Assembly: GCF_019492055.1 (NCBI RefSeq) | Contig: NZ_JAICBX010000003.1 | Coordinates: 372,001-436,000 of the forward strand | Direction of reading: 5' to 3' | Origin: Flavimaribacter sediminis | GTDB taxonomy: Bacteria > Pseudomonadota > Alphaproteobacteria > Rhizobiales > Rhizobiaceae | Length of the DNA stretch: 64,000 bases | Part shown: piece after piece, positions 17,471-26,336 of the stretch | How positions within the stretch are numbered: position 1 is the first letter of the stretch | Layout of the letters: each line of letters starts with the position of its first letter | Program-made: the position numbers and the translations under genes | Notes under the pieces: model-generated | Seen by the model: the letters and a program-made list of their open reading frames with translations, nothing else | What the model was told of the DNA's origin: nothing | Databases searched by the model: none

Positions 17471-19267
17471 ATGGTCGATACAGCAAACGCGATCTGGCGG
17501 GATTTCGTCACCGACGGCGTGCCGAGTTCCGGGATCCACGATCCGCTGAAATCCAAGATCCGCGAGTGGGGATCATGGGTCGAAAGCGCCATCGGCGGAA
17601 CGTTGTCGCTGCAGGACGGATGGGATGCATCCGGAGGATCCTTTCCCGGTGCCGGCTCGGCCCAGGAGAATCAATACTGGATCGTAACGGCAGCCGGTAC
17701 CGTCGATAGCATCGGTTTCGCCCTCGGCGACTGGCTGATCGCAACGACGGACGATGCGTCGACCTCCACCTATGCGGCGAACTGGCTTCGAATACCGCTC
17801 GGCGTGTTTTCGTTCGTCCAAGGCGGATGGGAGACGGCGACCGACTATGGAACCGGCATCGTTCTGACGAACGACGGCGCGACCTACTACTGCACCGTTC
17901 CACATACATCGGGGGCATCGACGGAGCCCGGTACCGGCGCCAGCTGGCAGGATTATTGGGAAGTGCTGGCGGCGGCTGGCGCGATAGACGAGGTAGTCCC
18001 AGCCCATATCGCAATTCGGGAAGTCGATCTGGAAACCCAGACGCGGACTGATACCGACGCCCGGCGCGAGATTGCATTGGTATCGCAGGCCGGCGCTGCT
18101 TACGCCGGTGATGTCATACTCGCCAATTCCGAAACGGCCTATGATCAGGACACGGAGATATTCAGCAATAGCCTTGATTCGGTCAGCAATGCGACGACGA
18201 GAATGGGCGGTTTCGCACGGATGATGGATGGCTCGTTTCTGGCGATTTCGTTTACCTCGCGAGAAGCGGTCGATGACTTCGGCGTTGGTGACGTCAACAT
18301 CAAGAAAATTACATACGATCCGGTCACGCGCGGGCTAACGCTCGGATCACTTGTGACGCTTTATGATGGCGACTACAACCCGAGTGGAGCTGCAGAGGAA
18401 AGCCGATATATCGCCCCGATCACGCTGGTGGAACGATTTGGAGCAAACAAGGGGCGGGTATGGGTATTTGCGACGTGGCGCAACGAGGACGGCAGCGACC
18501 ATAAATGGGTCGGCAAATATTCGGATGACCACGGCGCGAACTGGTCGTCGCTGATCGATTTTACATCACAGTTTCCGATTTCCGAATGGGGCTTGATCGC
18601 CGGAGGACAGGCGACGGGCGTCCAGCAATCTGATGGCCGCATGATTGTGCCAGCCTGGATTGCCAATCCGGGATATCCATCAACAAATCCAGACAATGAA
18701 ACATACGCTTTCACCTATCGGTCGATTCTGTTGGCGTCGGACGATGGCGGAACAAACTGGTCGAAGATAAACCAAACGAAACTTGATGAACTGGAACTGC
18801 CAAATGAATGCGCACTTGCAAGCGACGGGGCAGGGAATCTGATGTGGTGCTTGCGTGACAGAGGCTTGGATCAGGCTGGTGGGCGAAGATACCTGCAACG
18901 GGTCAGTGCAGATGGGGAAACTCTTATAGGCCCGACATTTGAGGCGGTTGACGACGAAGGTGAAAAAATCGTCGGTGGCCAGACCATGGCCGGAATTATC
19001 CATACTCAGCAGGAGCACCGGCAGGTCGGTGCATCACCAAAGCTGGTCATGACGCAACCGAACAGTGCCGATCGCGAAGACGTCAGCATTCACTTCAGCT
19101 ACGACGGCGGACAAACATGGCCAGTGACGTATCTCGTCGAGGCGGCGGCGGGGTATTCATTTCCTGCCGTCATGGACCATAAAACGCTTGGCGTTCTTTG
19201 GGAAAGCTATCCCGGCTACGGTCGAGTTGAACTGAGCATTATCAACCTGGCATCGATACTCGGATAA
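17471..19267 (+). CDS. Tail spike with sialidase-like (Asp-box) beta-propeller
   Basis: The 598-residue product has an N-terminal attachment part (1 to about 190) with the phrase WIVTAAGTVDSIGFALGDWL, a common module in fibres. The rest has Asp-box motifs S-x-D-x-G-x-x-W: SDDHGANW at about 350, SDDGGTNW at about 422 and SYDGGQTW at about 543. Asp boxes mark sialidase/BNR propellers, so the spike may bind or cleave a host surface glycan. A FRIP motif and the catalytic Asp/Tyr/Glu set could not be assigned with confidence. The start is 13 bp after the J-like gene. Confidence 0.75.
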   Translation: MVDTANAIWRDFVTDGVPSSGIHDPLKSKIREWGSWVESAIGGTLSLQDGWDASGGSFPGAGSAQENQYWIVTAAGTVDSIGFALGDWLIATTDDASTSTYAANWLRIPLGVFSFVQGGWETATDYGTGIVLTNDGATYYCTVPHTSGASTEPGTGASWQDYWEVLAAAGAIDEVVPAHIAIREVDLETQTRTDTDARREIALVSQAGAAYAGDVILANSETAYDQDTEIFSNSLDSVSNATTRMGGFARMMDGSFLAISFTSREAVDDFGVGDVNIKKITYDPVTRGLTLGSLVTLYDGDYNPSGAAEESRYIAPITLVERFGANKGRVWVFATWRNEDGSDHKWVGKYSDDHGANWSSLIDFTSQFPISEWGLIAGGQATGVQQSDGRMIVPAWIANPGYPSTNPDNETYAFTYRSILLASDDGGTNWSKINQTKLDELELPNECALASDGAGNLMWCLRDRGLDQAGGRRYLQRVSADGETLIGPTFEAVDDEGEKIVGGQTMAGIIHTQQEHRQVGASPKLVMTQPNSADREDVSIHFSYDGGQTWPVTYLVEAAAGYSFPAVMDHKTLGVLWESYPGYGRVELSIINLASILG

Positions 19268-19272
19268 ATCAC

Positions 19273-20100
19273 ATGACAAATGTTTCAGACTACCTGACAG
19301 GCTATGCGACAGCAGAATTCATCAATTATTACGACAGGGTGATTGCGGATGGCGGTCAGATAGGATCACCGGCCGAATGTGCGAAGACTTTTCGCCTGCT
19401 TGAAAGCAAGGGCCTCATTTCCAGCCTTGTCGGCGGGGTTGGCGCTGGTTTTGGCTACAAACTTGATGGTGGTTACGTCACAAAACTGTATGATCTTGTC
19501 AATGCGGATCTGGATCAGACACCCTCTGCACAGGCACTGCAAAGCACAATCACGACAACGGATGGCGTCCCATACTTGACGTTGGACGGTTCCGCACACA
19601 CCAATAAACCATATTTCCGATCTGTGACAGGCTCTGATTTGGGTACAGATATATCATTCTTTGCAGCCGCAACGCTGGACGACGCGGCCAATGACGAAAA
19701 CCACATCGCGGCAATAGAGGAAAGCGCAGGCTCCCGCCGGGTGGTTGTATCGAGTTTGAGCAATTCAGGCGATCCGAGGACAGGCGGCTCCCTGCGTCGG
19801 GAGGCAGGTACGACGCAACACATGTACATGAAGAATTTCGCACCCGCGACATCGAGCACGGTCCAGTCAGTAGGGATGCTGGTAGACGGGGCCACCGGTG
19901 TGGCGATGTACATCAATGGTGAGTGCGAAAAATACAGCACGACCGATGCGGGCGATTATCTTGACGGCAGGACTGCCTACATGACGACAGGCAATGTCCA
20001 GTACGGTCTTTTGGGCAAATTCCGGTGGTCGGTCTGCTTCTCCGGTGGTGACAAGTTCAAGATAAGATCCTTGATACAGGCACTGTCGAACGGGTCTTAA
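19273..20100 (+). CDS. Tail fibre or lectin-like protein, unknown
   Basis: This 275-residue protein lies 5 bp after the spike gene and on the same strand. It has a helical start (YLTGYATAEFINYYDRVI), then a beta-rich region with segments such as QSVGMLVDGATGVAMYINGE, which recall concanavalin-like (LamG) jelly rolls. It could be a second receptor-binding fibre or a spike partner. Codon use is less GC-rich than in the head genes, as is usual for recently exchanged fibre genes. Confidence 0.55.
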   Translation: MTNVSDYLTGYATAEFINYYDRVIADGGQIGSPAECAKTFRLLESKGLISSLVGGVGAGFGYKLDGGYVTKLYDLVNADLDQTPSAQALQSTITTTDGVPYLTLDGSAHTNKPYFRSVTGSDLGTDISFFAAATLDDAANDENHIAAIEESAGSRRVVVSSLSNSGDPRTGGSLRREAGTTQHMYMKNFAPATSSTVQSVGMLVDGATGVAMYINGECEKYSTTDAGDYLDGRTAYMTTGNVQYGLLGKFRWSVCFSGGDKFKIRSLIQALSNGS

Positions 20101-20267
20101 GCGGTCTTCACCTGCAGATTTCCGGGTGGCCGGAGCGCAGTCACGCTCCAAGCGACGGGCCACAGTTGGCGCTACGGACCCGTCAGACGCACCACAAGAT
20201 AACGTCTCACCCGGCTCGCTTTCGCAAGCGTCGGCAGGGTGGCAGATTTTGCGAGCGTGCGACAGGC

Positions 20268-21071
20268 ATGAACGAACTTACCCACATCGAACCGGTAAGG
20301 CCACCAGCGGCCTATATCGGTGGCAAGAAGCTGCTGGCCAAGCGCATCATCGAGCGGATCAACGCCACACCGCATGACGGCTATGCCGAGCCCTTTCTTG
20401 GCATGGGCGGCGTGTTCTTTCGACGCGATCGCCGGCCGAAGACCGAAGTGGTCAACGATATCTCCGGCGACGTGACGACTCTCTTCAGGATCCTGCAGCG
20501 CCACTATCCGCAGTTCATGGAGACTCTGAAGTTCCAGATCACCTCGCGACGCGAATTCGAGCGCCTGTCTGCCAGCCGGCCGGAGACGCTGACCGATCTC
20601 GAGCGCGCGGCACGATTCCTCTATCTGCAGAAGACGGCCTTCGGCGGAAAGGTGTCCGGCAGAACCTTTGGCGTCGACAAGTCCGGCCGCGCACGGTTCA
20701 ACATGACGCGCCTGGCGCCGCTCCTCGAGGATGTGCATGACAGGCTCGCCGGCGTTGTCATCGAGTGTCTGCCCTGGACCGACTTCATCGATCGCTGGGA
20801 CCGGCCTGGCATGCTGCTCTACCTCGACCCTCCCTACTTCGGGAACGAGGCGGACTACGGCAAGGGGGTGTTCTCAGCAGCTGATTTCGGCCGCATGGCG
20901 GAGATCCTTGCCGGCATCCAAGGTCGATTCCTGATGTCGATCAACGACCGCCCGGAGATCCGCGAAGCGTTCAGTGGTTTCTGTCTTGAGGAGGTGACGC
21001 TGACCTATTCGGTCAATGGTGGTAAAGGCAGGCCGGCAAAGGAGTTGATAATAAGCACCCTCGAAAGGTAG
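20268..21071 (+). CDS. DNA adenine N6-methyltransferase, D12 (Dam) class
   Basis: The 267-residue enzyme transfers methyl from S-adenosylmethionine to adenine N6. Motif I appears as EPFLGMGGVFF (about residue 38-48) and the catalytic motif IV as LDPPYFG (about residue 186). The order of the motifs is that of the D12/alpha class. The chosen ATG gives MNELTHIEPVRPPAAYIGGK; a longer frame upstream lacks homology. No restriction enzyme is adjacent, so it is probably a phage anti-restriction or regulatory methylase. It is the last prophage gene, a place analogous to mom in Mu. Confidence 0.85.
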   Translation: MNELTHIEPVRPPAAYIGGKKLLAKRIIERINATPHDGYAEPFLGMGGVFFRRDRRPKTEVVNDISGDVTTLFRILQRHYPQFMETLKFQITSRREFERLSASRPETLTDLERAARFLYLQKTAFGGKVSGRTFGVDKSGRARFNMTRLAPLLEDVHDRLAGVVIECLPWTDFIDRWDRPGMLLYLDPPYFGNEADYGKGVFSAADFGRMAEILAGIQGRFLMSINDRPEIREAFSGFCLEEVTLTYSVNGGKGRPAKELIISTLER

Positions 21072-21105
21072 TAATCCGACGATCAAGCCGCTTTCGAAAG
21101 GTAGT
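21061..21105 (+). repeat. Two 12-bp direct repeats at the right end of prophage A
   Basis: TCGAAAGGTAGT occurs at 21061-21072 and again at 21094-21105, 33 bp apart (three turns of DNA). The first copy overlaps the methylase stop codon. Repeats with phased spacing at a prophage end can be transposase- or integrase-binding sites. Confidence 0.5.
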
Positions 21106-21208
21106 CAAAGCGCGACAGAAATGTTCCAGAACCTCGTGTCAAAAAATCCAGAAACTGCTGGCGCGCTACAGCGCTACAACCATGTGACAAGAATGGACCT
21201 GATTTGAT

Positions 21209-21285
21209 TGGTAGCGGGAGAGGGACTTGAACCCCCGACACGCGGATTATGATTCCGCTGCTCTAACCACCTGAGCTACCCCGCC
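21209..21285 (-). tRNA. tRNA-Met (CAT), elongator type
   Basis: On the minus strand the 77-nt sequence begins GGCGGGGTAGCTCAG and ends with an encoded CCA. A five-pair anticodon stem GCGGA/TCCGC carries the loop ATCATAA, giving anticodon CAT. The T-arm contains GGTTCAAGT. The acceptor stem closes with G-T and G-C pairs. The overall sequence matches the elongator tRNA-Met of rhizobia as I remember it; the first pair is not the mismatch expected for an initiator. An Ile2 (lysidine) tRNA is less likely but shares the anticodon. Confidence 0.92.
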
Positions 21286-21493
21286 ATACCGATCCGGAGA
21301 CACCGCGCGAAACGGTGTTGATCACAAGCGTCGCCCGTCGCGCGATGGCGCAACCGGCCGGACCGGCGCGATATAATGGCGCACGCGCGCGGGTGTCAAG
21401 CAAAAGCTTGCAGAATTTCCGAAGCGCCTCTTGCACCCCCCTGCGCCTGCCGATATGCCATCGGCGGGCGAGGATGCAAATGGAAAGAAACAC

Positions 21494-22453
21494 ATGACAA
21501 ACCGCCCGGCGGTCGCCGTCATCGGCTGTGGATACTGGGGCCGAAATCACGTCAAAACCCTGCACGGGCTCGGCCATCTGGCCGCTGTCGCCGACAGCGA
21601 CGCCGAGCGAAGCGCGGCGCTGGCGGAAGAATTCAGCGTGCATGCCATGACGCCCGACGCGGTTTTCGAGAGCGCCGACATCGACGCGGTGGTGCTTGCG
21701 CTGCCGGCGCAGTTTCACGCCGCCGGAGCCCTGCGCGCGCTTGAGGCCGGCAAGCATGTGCTGGTCGAAAAGCCGATCGCGCTGAATGTCGTGGACGCGG
21801 CGAAGGTCGTCGAGGCGGCCGAACGCACCGGGCTGGTCGCCATGACCGGCCATGTGCTGCGCTTTCACCCGGCCTTCGAGGCCATGGAGGCGATGATCGC
21901 CGAAGGAAAGCTCGGCGCCGTTCGCTACGTCCATTCGCATCGCGTAGGCCTCGGCAAGTTTCACGCGGAAAACGACGCGCTCTGGGATATCGCGCCGCAC
22001 GACCTGTCGCTGATCATGGCGGTCACCGGCGAGGAGCCGTCGACGGTGCGGGGAGAAGGCTCGGCGGTCATCGAACATCTGAGCGATTTCGCACATCTTC
22101 ACCTGACGTTTCCCGGCGGCGTTCGCTCGCACGTCTTCGCCTCGCGGCTGAACCCCTATCGCGAGCGACGCCTGACCGTGATCGGCGACGAGGCCATGGC
22201 GGTGTTCGACGACGTCGCGCCCTGGAACGAGAAGCTCTCCGTGTTCGACCACAAGGTCTGGCATGACGGCGAAGGCTGGCAGTTCGAAACCGCCGAGCCG
22301 CGCTATATCGACATACCGGAAGGCCTGCCGCTCACGCGCGAATGCGCGCACTTCATCGAATGCATCGAAAGCGGGGCGGCGCCGCGCACGCCCGTGGCCG
22401 ACGGTCTGGCGGTGATCCGGATTCTGACCGACGGCACCGTGACGCATGACTGA
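21494..22453 (+). CDS. Gfo/Idh/MocA-family sugar oxidoreductase
   Basis: The 319-residue NAD(P)-dependent dehydrogenase carries the Rossmann motif GCGYWG (residues 11-16) and the family signature EKP (92-94). Start MTNRPAVAVIG is selected because homology begins there; the frame extends upstream without features. The next gene on the same strand, about 300 bp away, encodes a DegT-type aminotransferase. That pair is typical of pathways that make 3-amino or 2,3-diamino sugars for surface polysaccharide (WlbA/WlbE-like). The exact sugar nucleotide is not shown by the sequence. Confidence 0.8.
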   Translation: MTNRPAVAVIGCGYWGRNHVKTLHGLGHLAAVADSDAERSAALAEEFSVHAMTPDAVFESADIDAVVLALPAQFHAAGALRALEAGKHVLVEKPIALNVVDAAKVVEAAERTGLVAMTGHVLRFHPAFEAMEAMIAEGKLGAVRYVHSHRVGLGKFHAENDALWDIAPHDLSLIMAVTGEEPSTVRGEGSAVIEHLSDFAHLHLTFPGGVRSHVFASRLNPYRERRLTVIGDEAMAVFDDVAPWNEKLSVFDHKVWHDGEGWQFETAEPRYIDIPEGLPLTRECAHFIECIESGAAPRTPVADGLAVIRILTDGTVTHD

Positions 22454-22753
22454 AACCGTCGGCCCCGAACATGGCCACCGGCATACGACGCAGTTTCTTA
22501 ACCTTCACGCCTGACAATGGACGATCACCTGCAATTACATGCTGCGAGCGAGTGTGAGTTGGACGCAGGCGCAAATATGTGTAATGACTGCGAAAAGGCT
22601 TGATAGAATCGAACTGTGGACGGGGCATAGCAGTCCGTTTCGCCAAAACGCAAAACAGTCTTTTATAGTGCAATCACGCTGTCTACAGGGCCGCGCCCGC
22701 GTCGGGATGCACGGGAAACCGGCCACTCACAGTTCGAGGGGATAACGACACAC
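22454..22753 (+). other. Intergenic region before the DegT aminotransferase gene
   Basis: About 300 bp without a supported gene. It contains no clear terminator, and I cannot define a sigma-70-type promoter with confidence. Weakly AT-richer stretches around 22590-22680 are the likeliest place for a promoter. Confidence 0.4.
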
Positions 22754-23893
22754 ATGCAGTTCATAGACCTTGCTGCGCAGCGCCAGCGCATCGCAACCCG
22801 GATCGAACAGGCCGTATCGAAGGTGATCGAGGACGGCCGCTACATTCTGGGGCCGGAAGTCACCGAATTCGAAGAAAAGATAGCCGACTATGTCGGCGTG
22901 AAGCACGCGATCTCCTGCGCCAACGGCACCGACGCCCTGCTGATTCCCCTGCTGGCGGCAAAGATCGGCCGCGGAGACGCGGTTTTCGTGCCGTCCTTCA
23001 CTTTCGCCGCCACCGCGGAAGTCGTGGCGCTCGCCGGCGCAACGCCGGTCTTCGTTGAAGTGTCGCACGACACATACAATTTGAGCCCGTCGCATCTCGA
23101 AGACGCGATCGTCGCCGTGCGCGACGCCGGAGACCTTGAGCCGAAGGCGATTATTCCTGTGGATCTGTTCGGCACGCCGGCCGATTATACGTCGATCATG
23201 GCGATCGCCGAAAAATACGGCCTGCGCGTCCTGTCCGACGCGGCGCAGAGCATCGGCGGCGAAACGCCCGAAGGCATGTGCGGCTCTTTCGGCGATGTGG
23301 GCGCCACCAGCTTCTACCCGGCGAAGCCTCTTGGCTGCTACGGCGACGGCGGCGCGATGTTCACCAATGACGACGCGATCATGGAATTGCTGCGCTCCTA
23401 CGCCTTCCACGGCAAGGGCGAGACGCAATACGACAACCTGCATGTCGGCCTCAACTCGCGGCTCGACACCATCCAGGCCGCAATCCTCCTGGAAAAACTG
23501 GCGATCTTCGATGAAGAGCGCGATATGCGCCAGGCTGTCGCCGACTATTACTGCGACAACCTGAAAGACCATGTGCGCGTTCCGCACGTGCCGGCCGGCA
23601 TGCGCTCCGCATGGGCCCAGTTCGCGATCGAGACGTCCCATCGCGATGCGCTGAAGGCGCATCTGGGGGATAACGGCATTCCTTCGGTGATCTACTACGT
23701 CAAGCCGCTGCACCAGCAGCCGGCCTATGCGCATAATCCGACCGGGCCCGGCGCCCTGACAGTGACGGAACAGCTTCCGAAAACAATCCTGTGCCTGCCG
23801 ATGCACCCGTATCTCGAACGGTCCGACCAGGACCGCATCATCGAGACGATCACGGATTTTTTGGACTCCCGCAAGGTCATCGCAGCCGAATAG
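22754..23893 (+). CDS. DegT/DnrJ/EryC1/StrS-family sugar aminotransferase
   Basis: The 379-residue PLP enzyme transfers amino groups to keto-sugar nucleotides. The PLP lysine is K191 in FYPAKPLGCYGDGGA, and the D162-A-A-Q165 motif stacks on the cofactor ring. ANGTDALLIPL (about 56-66) binds phosphate. It probably acts after the Gfo/Idh enzyme encoded just upstream. Family members WbpE, WlbC and similar are used in lipopolysaccharide sugar synthesis. No glycosyltransferase gene is nearby. A terminator follows. Confidence 0.85.
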   Translation: MQFIDLAAQRQRIATRIEQAVSKVIEDGRYILGPEVTEFEEKIADYVGVKHAISCANGTDALLIPLLAAKIGRGDAVFVPSFTFAATAEVVALAGATPVFVEVSHDTYNLSPSHLEDAIVAVRDAGDLEPKAIIPVDLFGTPADYTSIMAIAEKYGLRVLSDAAQSIGGETPEGMCGSFGDVGATSFYPAKPLGCYGDGGAMFTNDDAIMELLRSYAFHGKGETQYDNLHVGLNSRLDTIQAAILLEKLAIFDEERDMRQAVADYYCDNLKDHVRVPHVPAGMRSAWAQFAIETSHRDALKAHLGDNGIPSVIYYVKPLHQQPAYAHNPTGPGALTVTEQLPKTILCLPMHPYLERSDQDRIIETITDFLDSRKVIAAE

Positions 23894-23915
23894 ATTTCGG
23901 ACATACCAACGCATG

Positions 23916-23953
23916 AAAGCCGGGTTCAGTCATTCAACTGACCCGGCTTTTTT
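23916..23953 (+). terminator. Rho-independent terminator after the aminotransferase gene
   Basis: AAAGCCGGGTTCAGT and ACTGACCCGGCTTT pair around a CATTCA loop with one bulged T, followed by six T residues. It sits between the aminotransferase and convergent mnmA. Confidence 0.85.
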
Positions 23954-23964
23954 GTGTTCCGGTT

Positions 23965-25164
23965 TCAGGCGGGGTTGACGCTGGCCGTTGTGCGGCGTCC
24001 GTCGAGCAGGGCTCTGAGAAGATGCTCAGCCTCGTCTGTGCGTTCGGTCCGGTCGATAAAGCCGCCGCCATAGACGCGGGCATTGTCCTCGTCGCTGGAA
24101 TAAAGCACACAGGCCTGGCCGGGCGCGACGCCGGCCTCGCCTTCGAGCAGTTCGACAACCAGCGCGCCGCCGGTATGCCAGGCCCTCGCCGGGGTCGGCG
24201 GCCGGGTGGAGCGCACCTTGGCGAAGCAGTCGAACCCTTCGTCAGGCAGATCGCTGACCGGCCCGTCGCCGAGCCAGTTCACATCGCGCAGGATCAACCG
24301 GTGGGTTTCCAGCGCATCGCGCGGACCAACCACCACCTTGGCCGTCGGCGCATCGAGATGCACCACGTAGAGCGGTTCGCCGACTGCGACGCCGATGCCC
24401 CGGCGCTGGCCGATCGTATAGTGCATGATGCCGTCATGCGTGCCCAGCACCCGTCCGTCTATGTGCACGATGTCGCCGCTGCGGGCGGCTTCCGGCCGCA
24501 ACCGGGCGATAATATCGGAATACTTGCCCTGGGGCACAAAGCAGATGTCCTGGCTTTCCGCCTTTTCGGCGACGCTCAGTCCCATCTCGGCCGCCAGCCG
24601 GCGCGTCTCGGCCTTCGGCAGATCTCCGAGCGGAAACCGCAGGTAATCAATCTGTTCCTGCGTCGTGGCGAACAGAAAATAGCTCTGGTCCTTGTCCGCG
24701 TCGAGCGGACGATAGAGCGCGCGATGGGCGCCGTTCGGTCGCGAGCGGATATAATGGCCGGTCGCCAGCGCGTCGGCGCCGAGTTCCCGCGCGGTCTTCA
24801 AAAGATCGGCGAACTTGACCGTCTGGTTGCAGGCGATACAGGGAACCGGCGTCTCGCCAGCCACATAGCTTTCGGCGAAGGGATTGATGACGGCTTCGCG
24901 GAAGCGCTTCTCATAGTCGAGAACGTAATGCGGAATGCCCAGCGTTTCGGCTACGCGGCGCGCATCGCCGATATCCTGGCCCGCGCAGCATGAGCCGGCG
25001 CGATGCACGGCGGCGCCGTGATCGTAAAGCTGAAGCGTCACCCCGACCACATCGTAGCCCTGCCCCTTCAGGATGCCGGCCACCACCGAGGAATCAACGC
25101 CGCCGGACATGGCGACGACGACCCGGGTGTCTTCGGGGTTCTTGTCGAGATCGAGCGTATTCAC
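23965..25164 (-). CDS. mnmA: tRNA-specific 2-thiouridylase MnmA
   Basis: The 399-residue enzyme adds sulfur at U34 of tRNA for Lys, Glu and Gln. The PP-loop SGGVDSS is near the N-terminus and the catalytic cysteine is in [16 protein letters not shown]; the second is in the [15 protein letters not shown] region or near it. The C-terminal segment YGGGFI is typical. The GTG start at 25164 gives a protein that begins [20 protein letters not shown], matching rhizobial MnmA; the longer TTG frame (25200) is less likely. It is divergent from sciP. Confidence 0.92.
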   Translation of the reverse strand: MNTLDLDKNPEDTRVVVAMSGGVDSSVVAGILKGQGYDVVGVTLQLYDHGAAVHRAGSCCAGQDIGDARRVAETLGIPHYVLDYEKRFREAVINPFAESYVAGETPVPCIACNQTVKFADLLKTARELGADALATGHYIRSRPNGAHRALYRPLDADKDQSYFLFATTQEQIDYLRFPLGDLPKAETRRLAAEMGLSVAEKAESQDICFVPQGKYSDIIARLRPEAARSGDIVHIDGRVLGTHDGIMHYTIGQRRGIGVAVGEPLYVVHLDAPTAKVVVGPRDALETHRLILRDVNWLGDGPVSDLPDEGFDCFAKVRSTRPPTPARAWHTGGALVVELLEGEAGVAPGQACVLYSSDEDNARVYGGGFIDRTERTDEAEHLLRALLDGRRTTASVNPA

Positions 25165-25375
25165 TGTGCTACCCGCGTTCAAAGGCGTTGAAGGCGCCAA
25201 TCAAGCTTCGTCCGGCCCGCCTTTGCCGCGGCCGGCATTTGCGCAGACATATAGGCAATTGCCGGCTGTGCGGCAAGGACAGATGCAAGGGCTGGCGACA
25301 GGAAGATGCGGCGAACCGGTCGCCTTGACCGCCTTCCGCTATGACTACAGGTTGAATTGAGTTGCACCTTTTTGT

Positions 25376-25390
25376 TTAGACAATCTTTAA
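25376..25390. promoter_or_regulatory. Candidate CtrA box upstream of sciP
   Basis: TTAG-ACAATCT-TTAA matches the CtrA consensus TTAA-N7-TTAA with one mismatch. It lies about 56 bp before the sciP start. sciP is a known direct CtrA target in Caulobacter. A GANTC-type site (GAGTC, 25439-25443) lies just before the start codon. Confidence 0.5.
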
Positions 25391-25445
25391 TTCTCGGTTC
25401 GTATAGTGCTGTTCAACAGGTCTTTGAGTAAGTGTAGAGAGTCCA

Positions 25446-25721
25446 ATGGCCGAAATGGTACGCCCTAGAATTAAGTATGTTATCGGGCCCGATGGCAGCC
25501 CCTTGACGATTGCCGACCTTCCGCCGCCCTCGACCCGCCGATGGGTCATTCGCCGCAAGGCGGAAGTGGTGGCCGCAGTCCGCGGCGGCCTGCTCAGTCT
25601 TGAGGAAGCCTGCGAACGCTATACGCTCACCGTTGAAGAATTTTTATCCTGGCAGGCCTCGATCGACGCGCATGGTCTGGCCGGACTGCGCACCACGCGC
25701 ATTCAGCAATACCGTCACTGA
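25446..25721 (+). CDS. sciP: SciP (DUF1153), CtrA-inhibiting cell-cycle regulator
   Basis: This 91-residue helix-turn-helix protein has the DUF1153 profile: N-terminal VIGPDGSPLTIADLPPP, a central RRKAEVVAAVRGG segment and LSLEEACERY...VEEFLSWQ for the DNA-binding part. In Caulobacter, SciP binds CtrA and DNA and blocks CtrA-activated transcription in G1. Length is normal for the family. Here it lies two genes from ctrA. A candidate CtrA box precedes it, which fits the known feedback loop. Confidence 0.9.
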   Translation: MAEMVRPRIKYVIGPDGSPLTIADLPPPSTRRWVIRRKAEVVAAVRGGLLSLEEACERYTLTVEEFLSWQASIDAHGLAGLRTTRIQQYRH

Positions 25722-25726
25722 CAATT

Positions 25727-26278
25727 TCAAGGCCGCCCGACCGCCCGCAGGGCTGCGCGATCGGCTTGCGACGCCCGCAGCAGGGCGTGGCAGATCGTAA
25801 CCGCCAGGGTCGACGCGGCGTAGAACCACAATCCCGGTTGGGTGAGAGCGCTCGCAACGCCGCTTGATTTGGCGGCGACGATCACCAGCGCAACCAGCAG
25901 AACGTCCATCATCGACCATTTGGACATCAGGGGCACCAGGCTGTAGAGAAGGCCGCGCCTGCCCGAGCCCGCGCCGCCCAGGGCCTCCGCCGCCACGGCC
26001 ATCAGCTTGATTACCGGAAAGACGATCGAAAACGCCGCGACGAGGCCGGCCAGCAGGAAATCTCCACCGCTCCACAGCGAGGCGACGATCGCGACCAGCG
26101 ACGGCGTTTCGGTAAAAAAGTAGAGTTTCTCGAACCGGACAAGCGGCAGGGTCAATCCGAGAGCCAGAAAAAACGGCCCCGCAATCAACAATATGGAAAC
26201 GGGAATTCTGTAACGCACGCCTTTTGCCGCCTTCGGGACTGCCCGTGCGGCACGAGCGCCGCGGCTGCAAACAAGCAT
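25727..26278 (-). CDS. PqiA-family (paraquat-inducible protein A) membrane protein
   Basis: The 183-residue product has four or so hydrophobic segments (about 27-47, 63-90, 110-140, 150-170) with a motif MSKWSMMDVLLVALVI that recurs in PqiA domains. PqiA proteins are inner-membrane subunits linked to MCE-type lipid transport; here only one PqiA domain is present and no MCE gene is adjacent, so the partner is unknown. It is encoded convergently to sciP with a 5-bp gap between stops. Confidence 0.75.
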   Translation of the reverse strand: MLVCSRGARAARAVPKAAKGVRYRIPVSILLIAGPFFLALGLTLPLVRFEKLYFFTETPSLVAIVASLWSGGDFLLAGLVAAFSIVFPVIKLMAVAAEALGGAGSGRRGLLYSLVPLMSKWSMMDVLLVALVIVAAKSSGVASALTQPGLWFYAASTLAVTICHALLRASQADRAALRAVGRP

Positions 26279-26336
26279 GGATCGGGCTGGAAGACCAGCC
26301 CGCTTTGCATTGGCCTATGCTGTTGGCCGGGTTTGG

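Larger units (their letters stand above)
1..21105 (+). mobile_element. Prophage A, right-hand structural half
   Basis: A run of about 28 genes, almost all on the plus strand and joined by ATGA or TGATG overlaps, covers packaging, head, connector, tail, tip, spike and a DNA methylase. The packaging genes are Mu-like, the capsid and protease HK97-like and the tail siphovirus-like, so the module is mosaic. The left end lies outside the window. The right end is placed just after two copies of a 12-bp repeat that follow the methylase gene. No integrase, transposase, repressor, holin or endolysin is visible here. The reading frames look intact, so the particle genes could still be functional. Confidence 0.9.

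Noticed and set aside
21102-21111. TAGTCAAAGC also found in the prophage B insert repeats
   Set aside because: A shared 10-mer without wider similarity; taken as coincidence.
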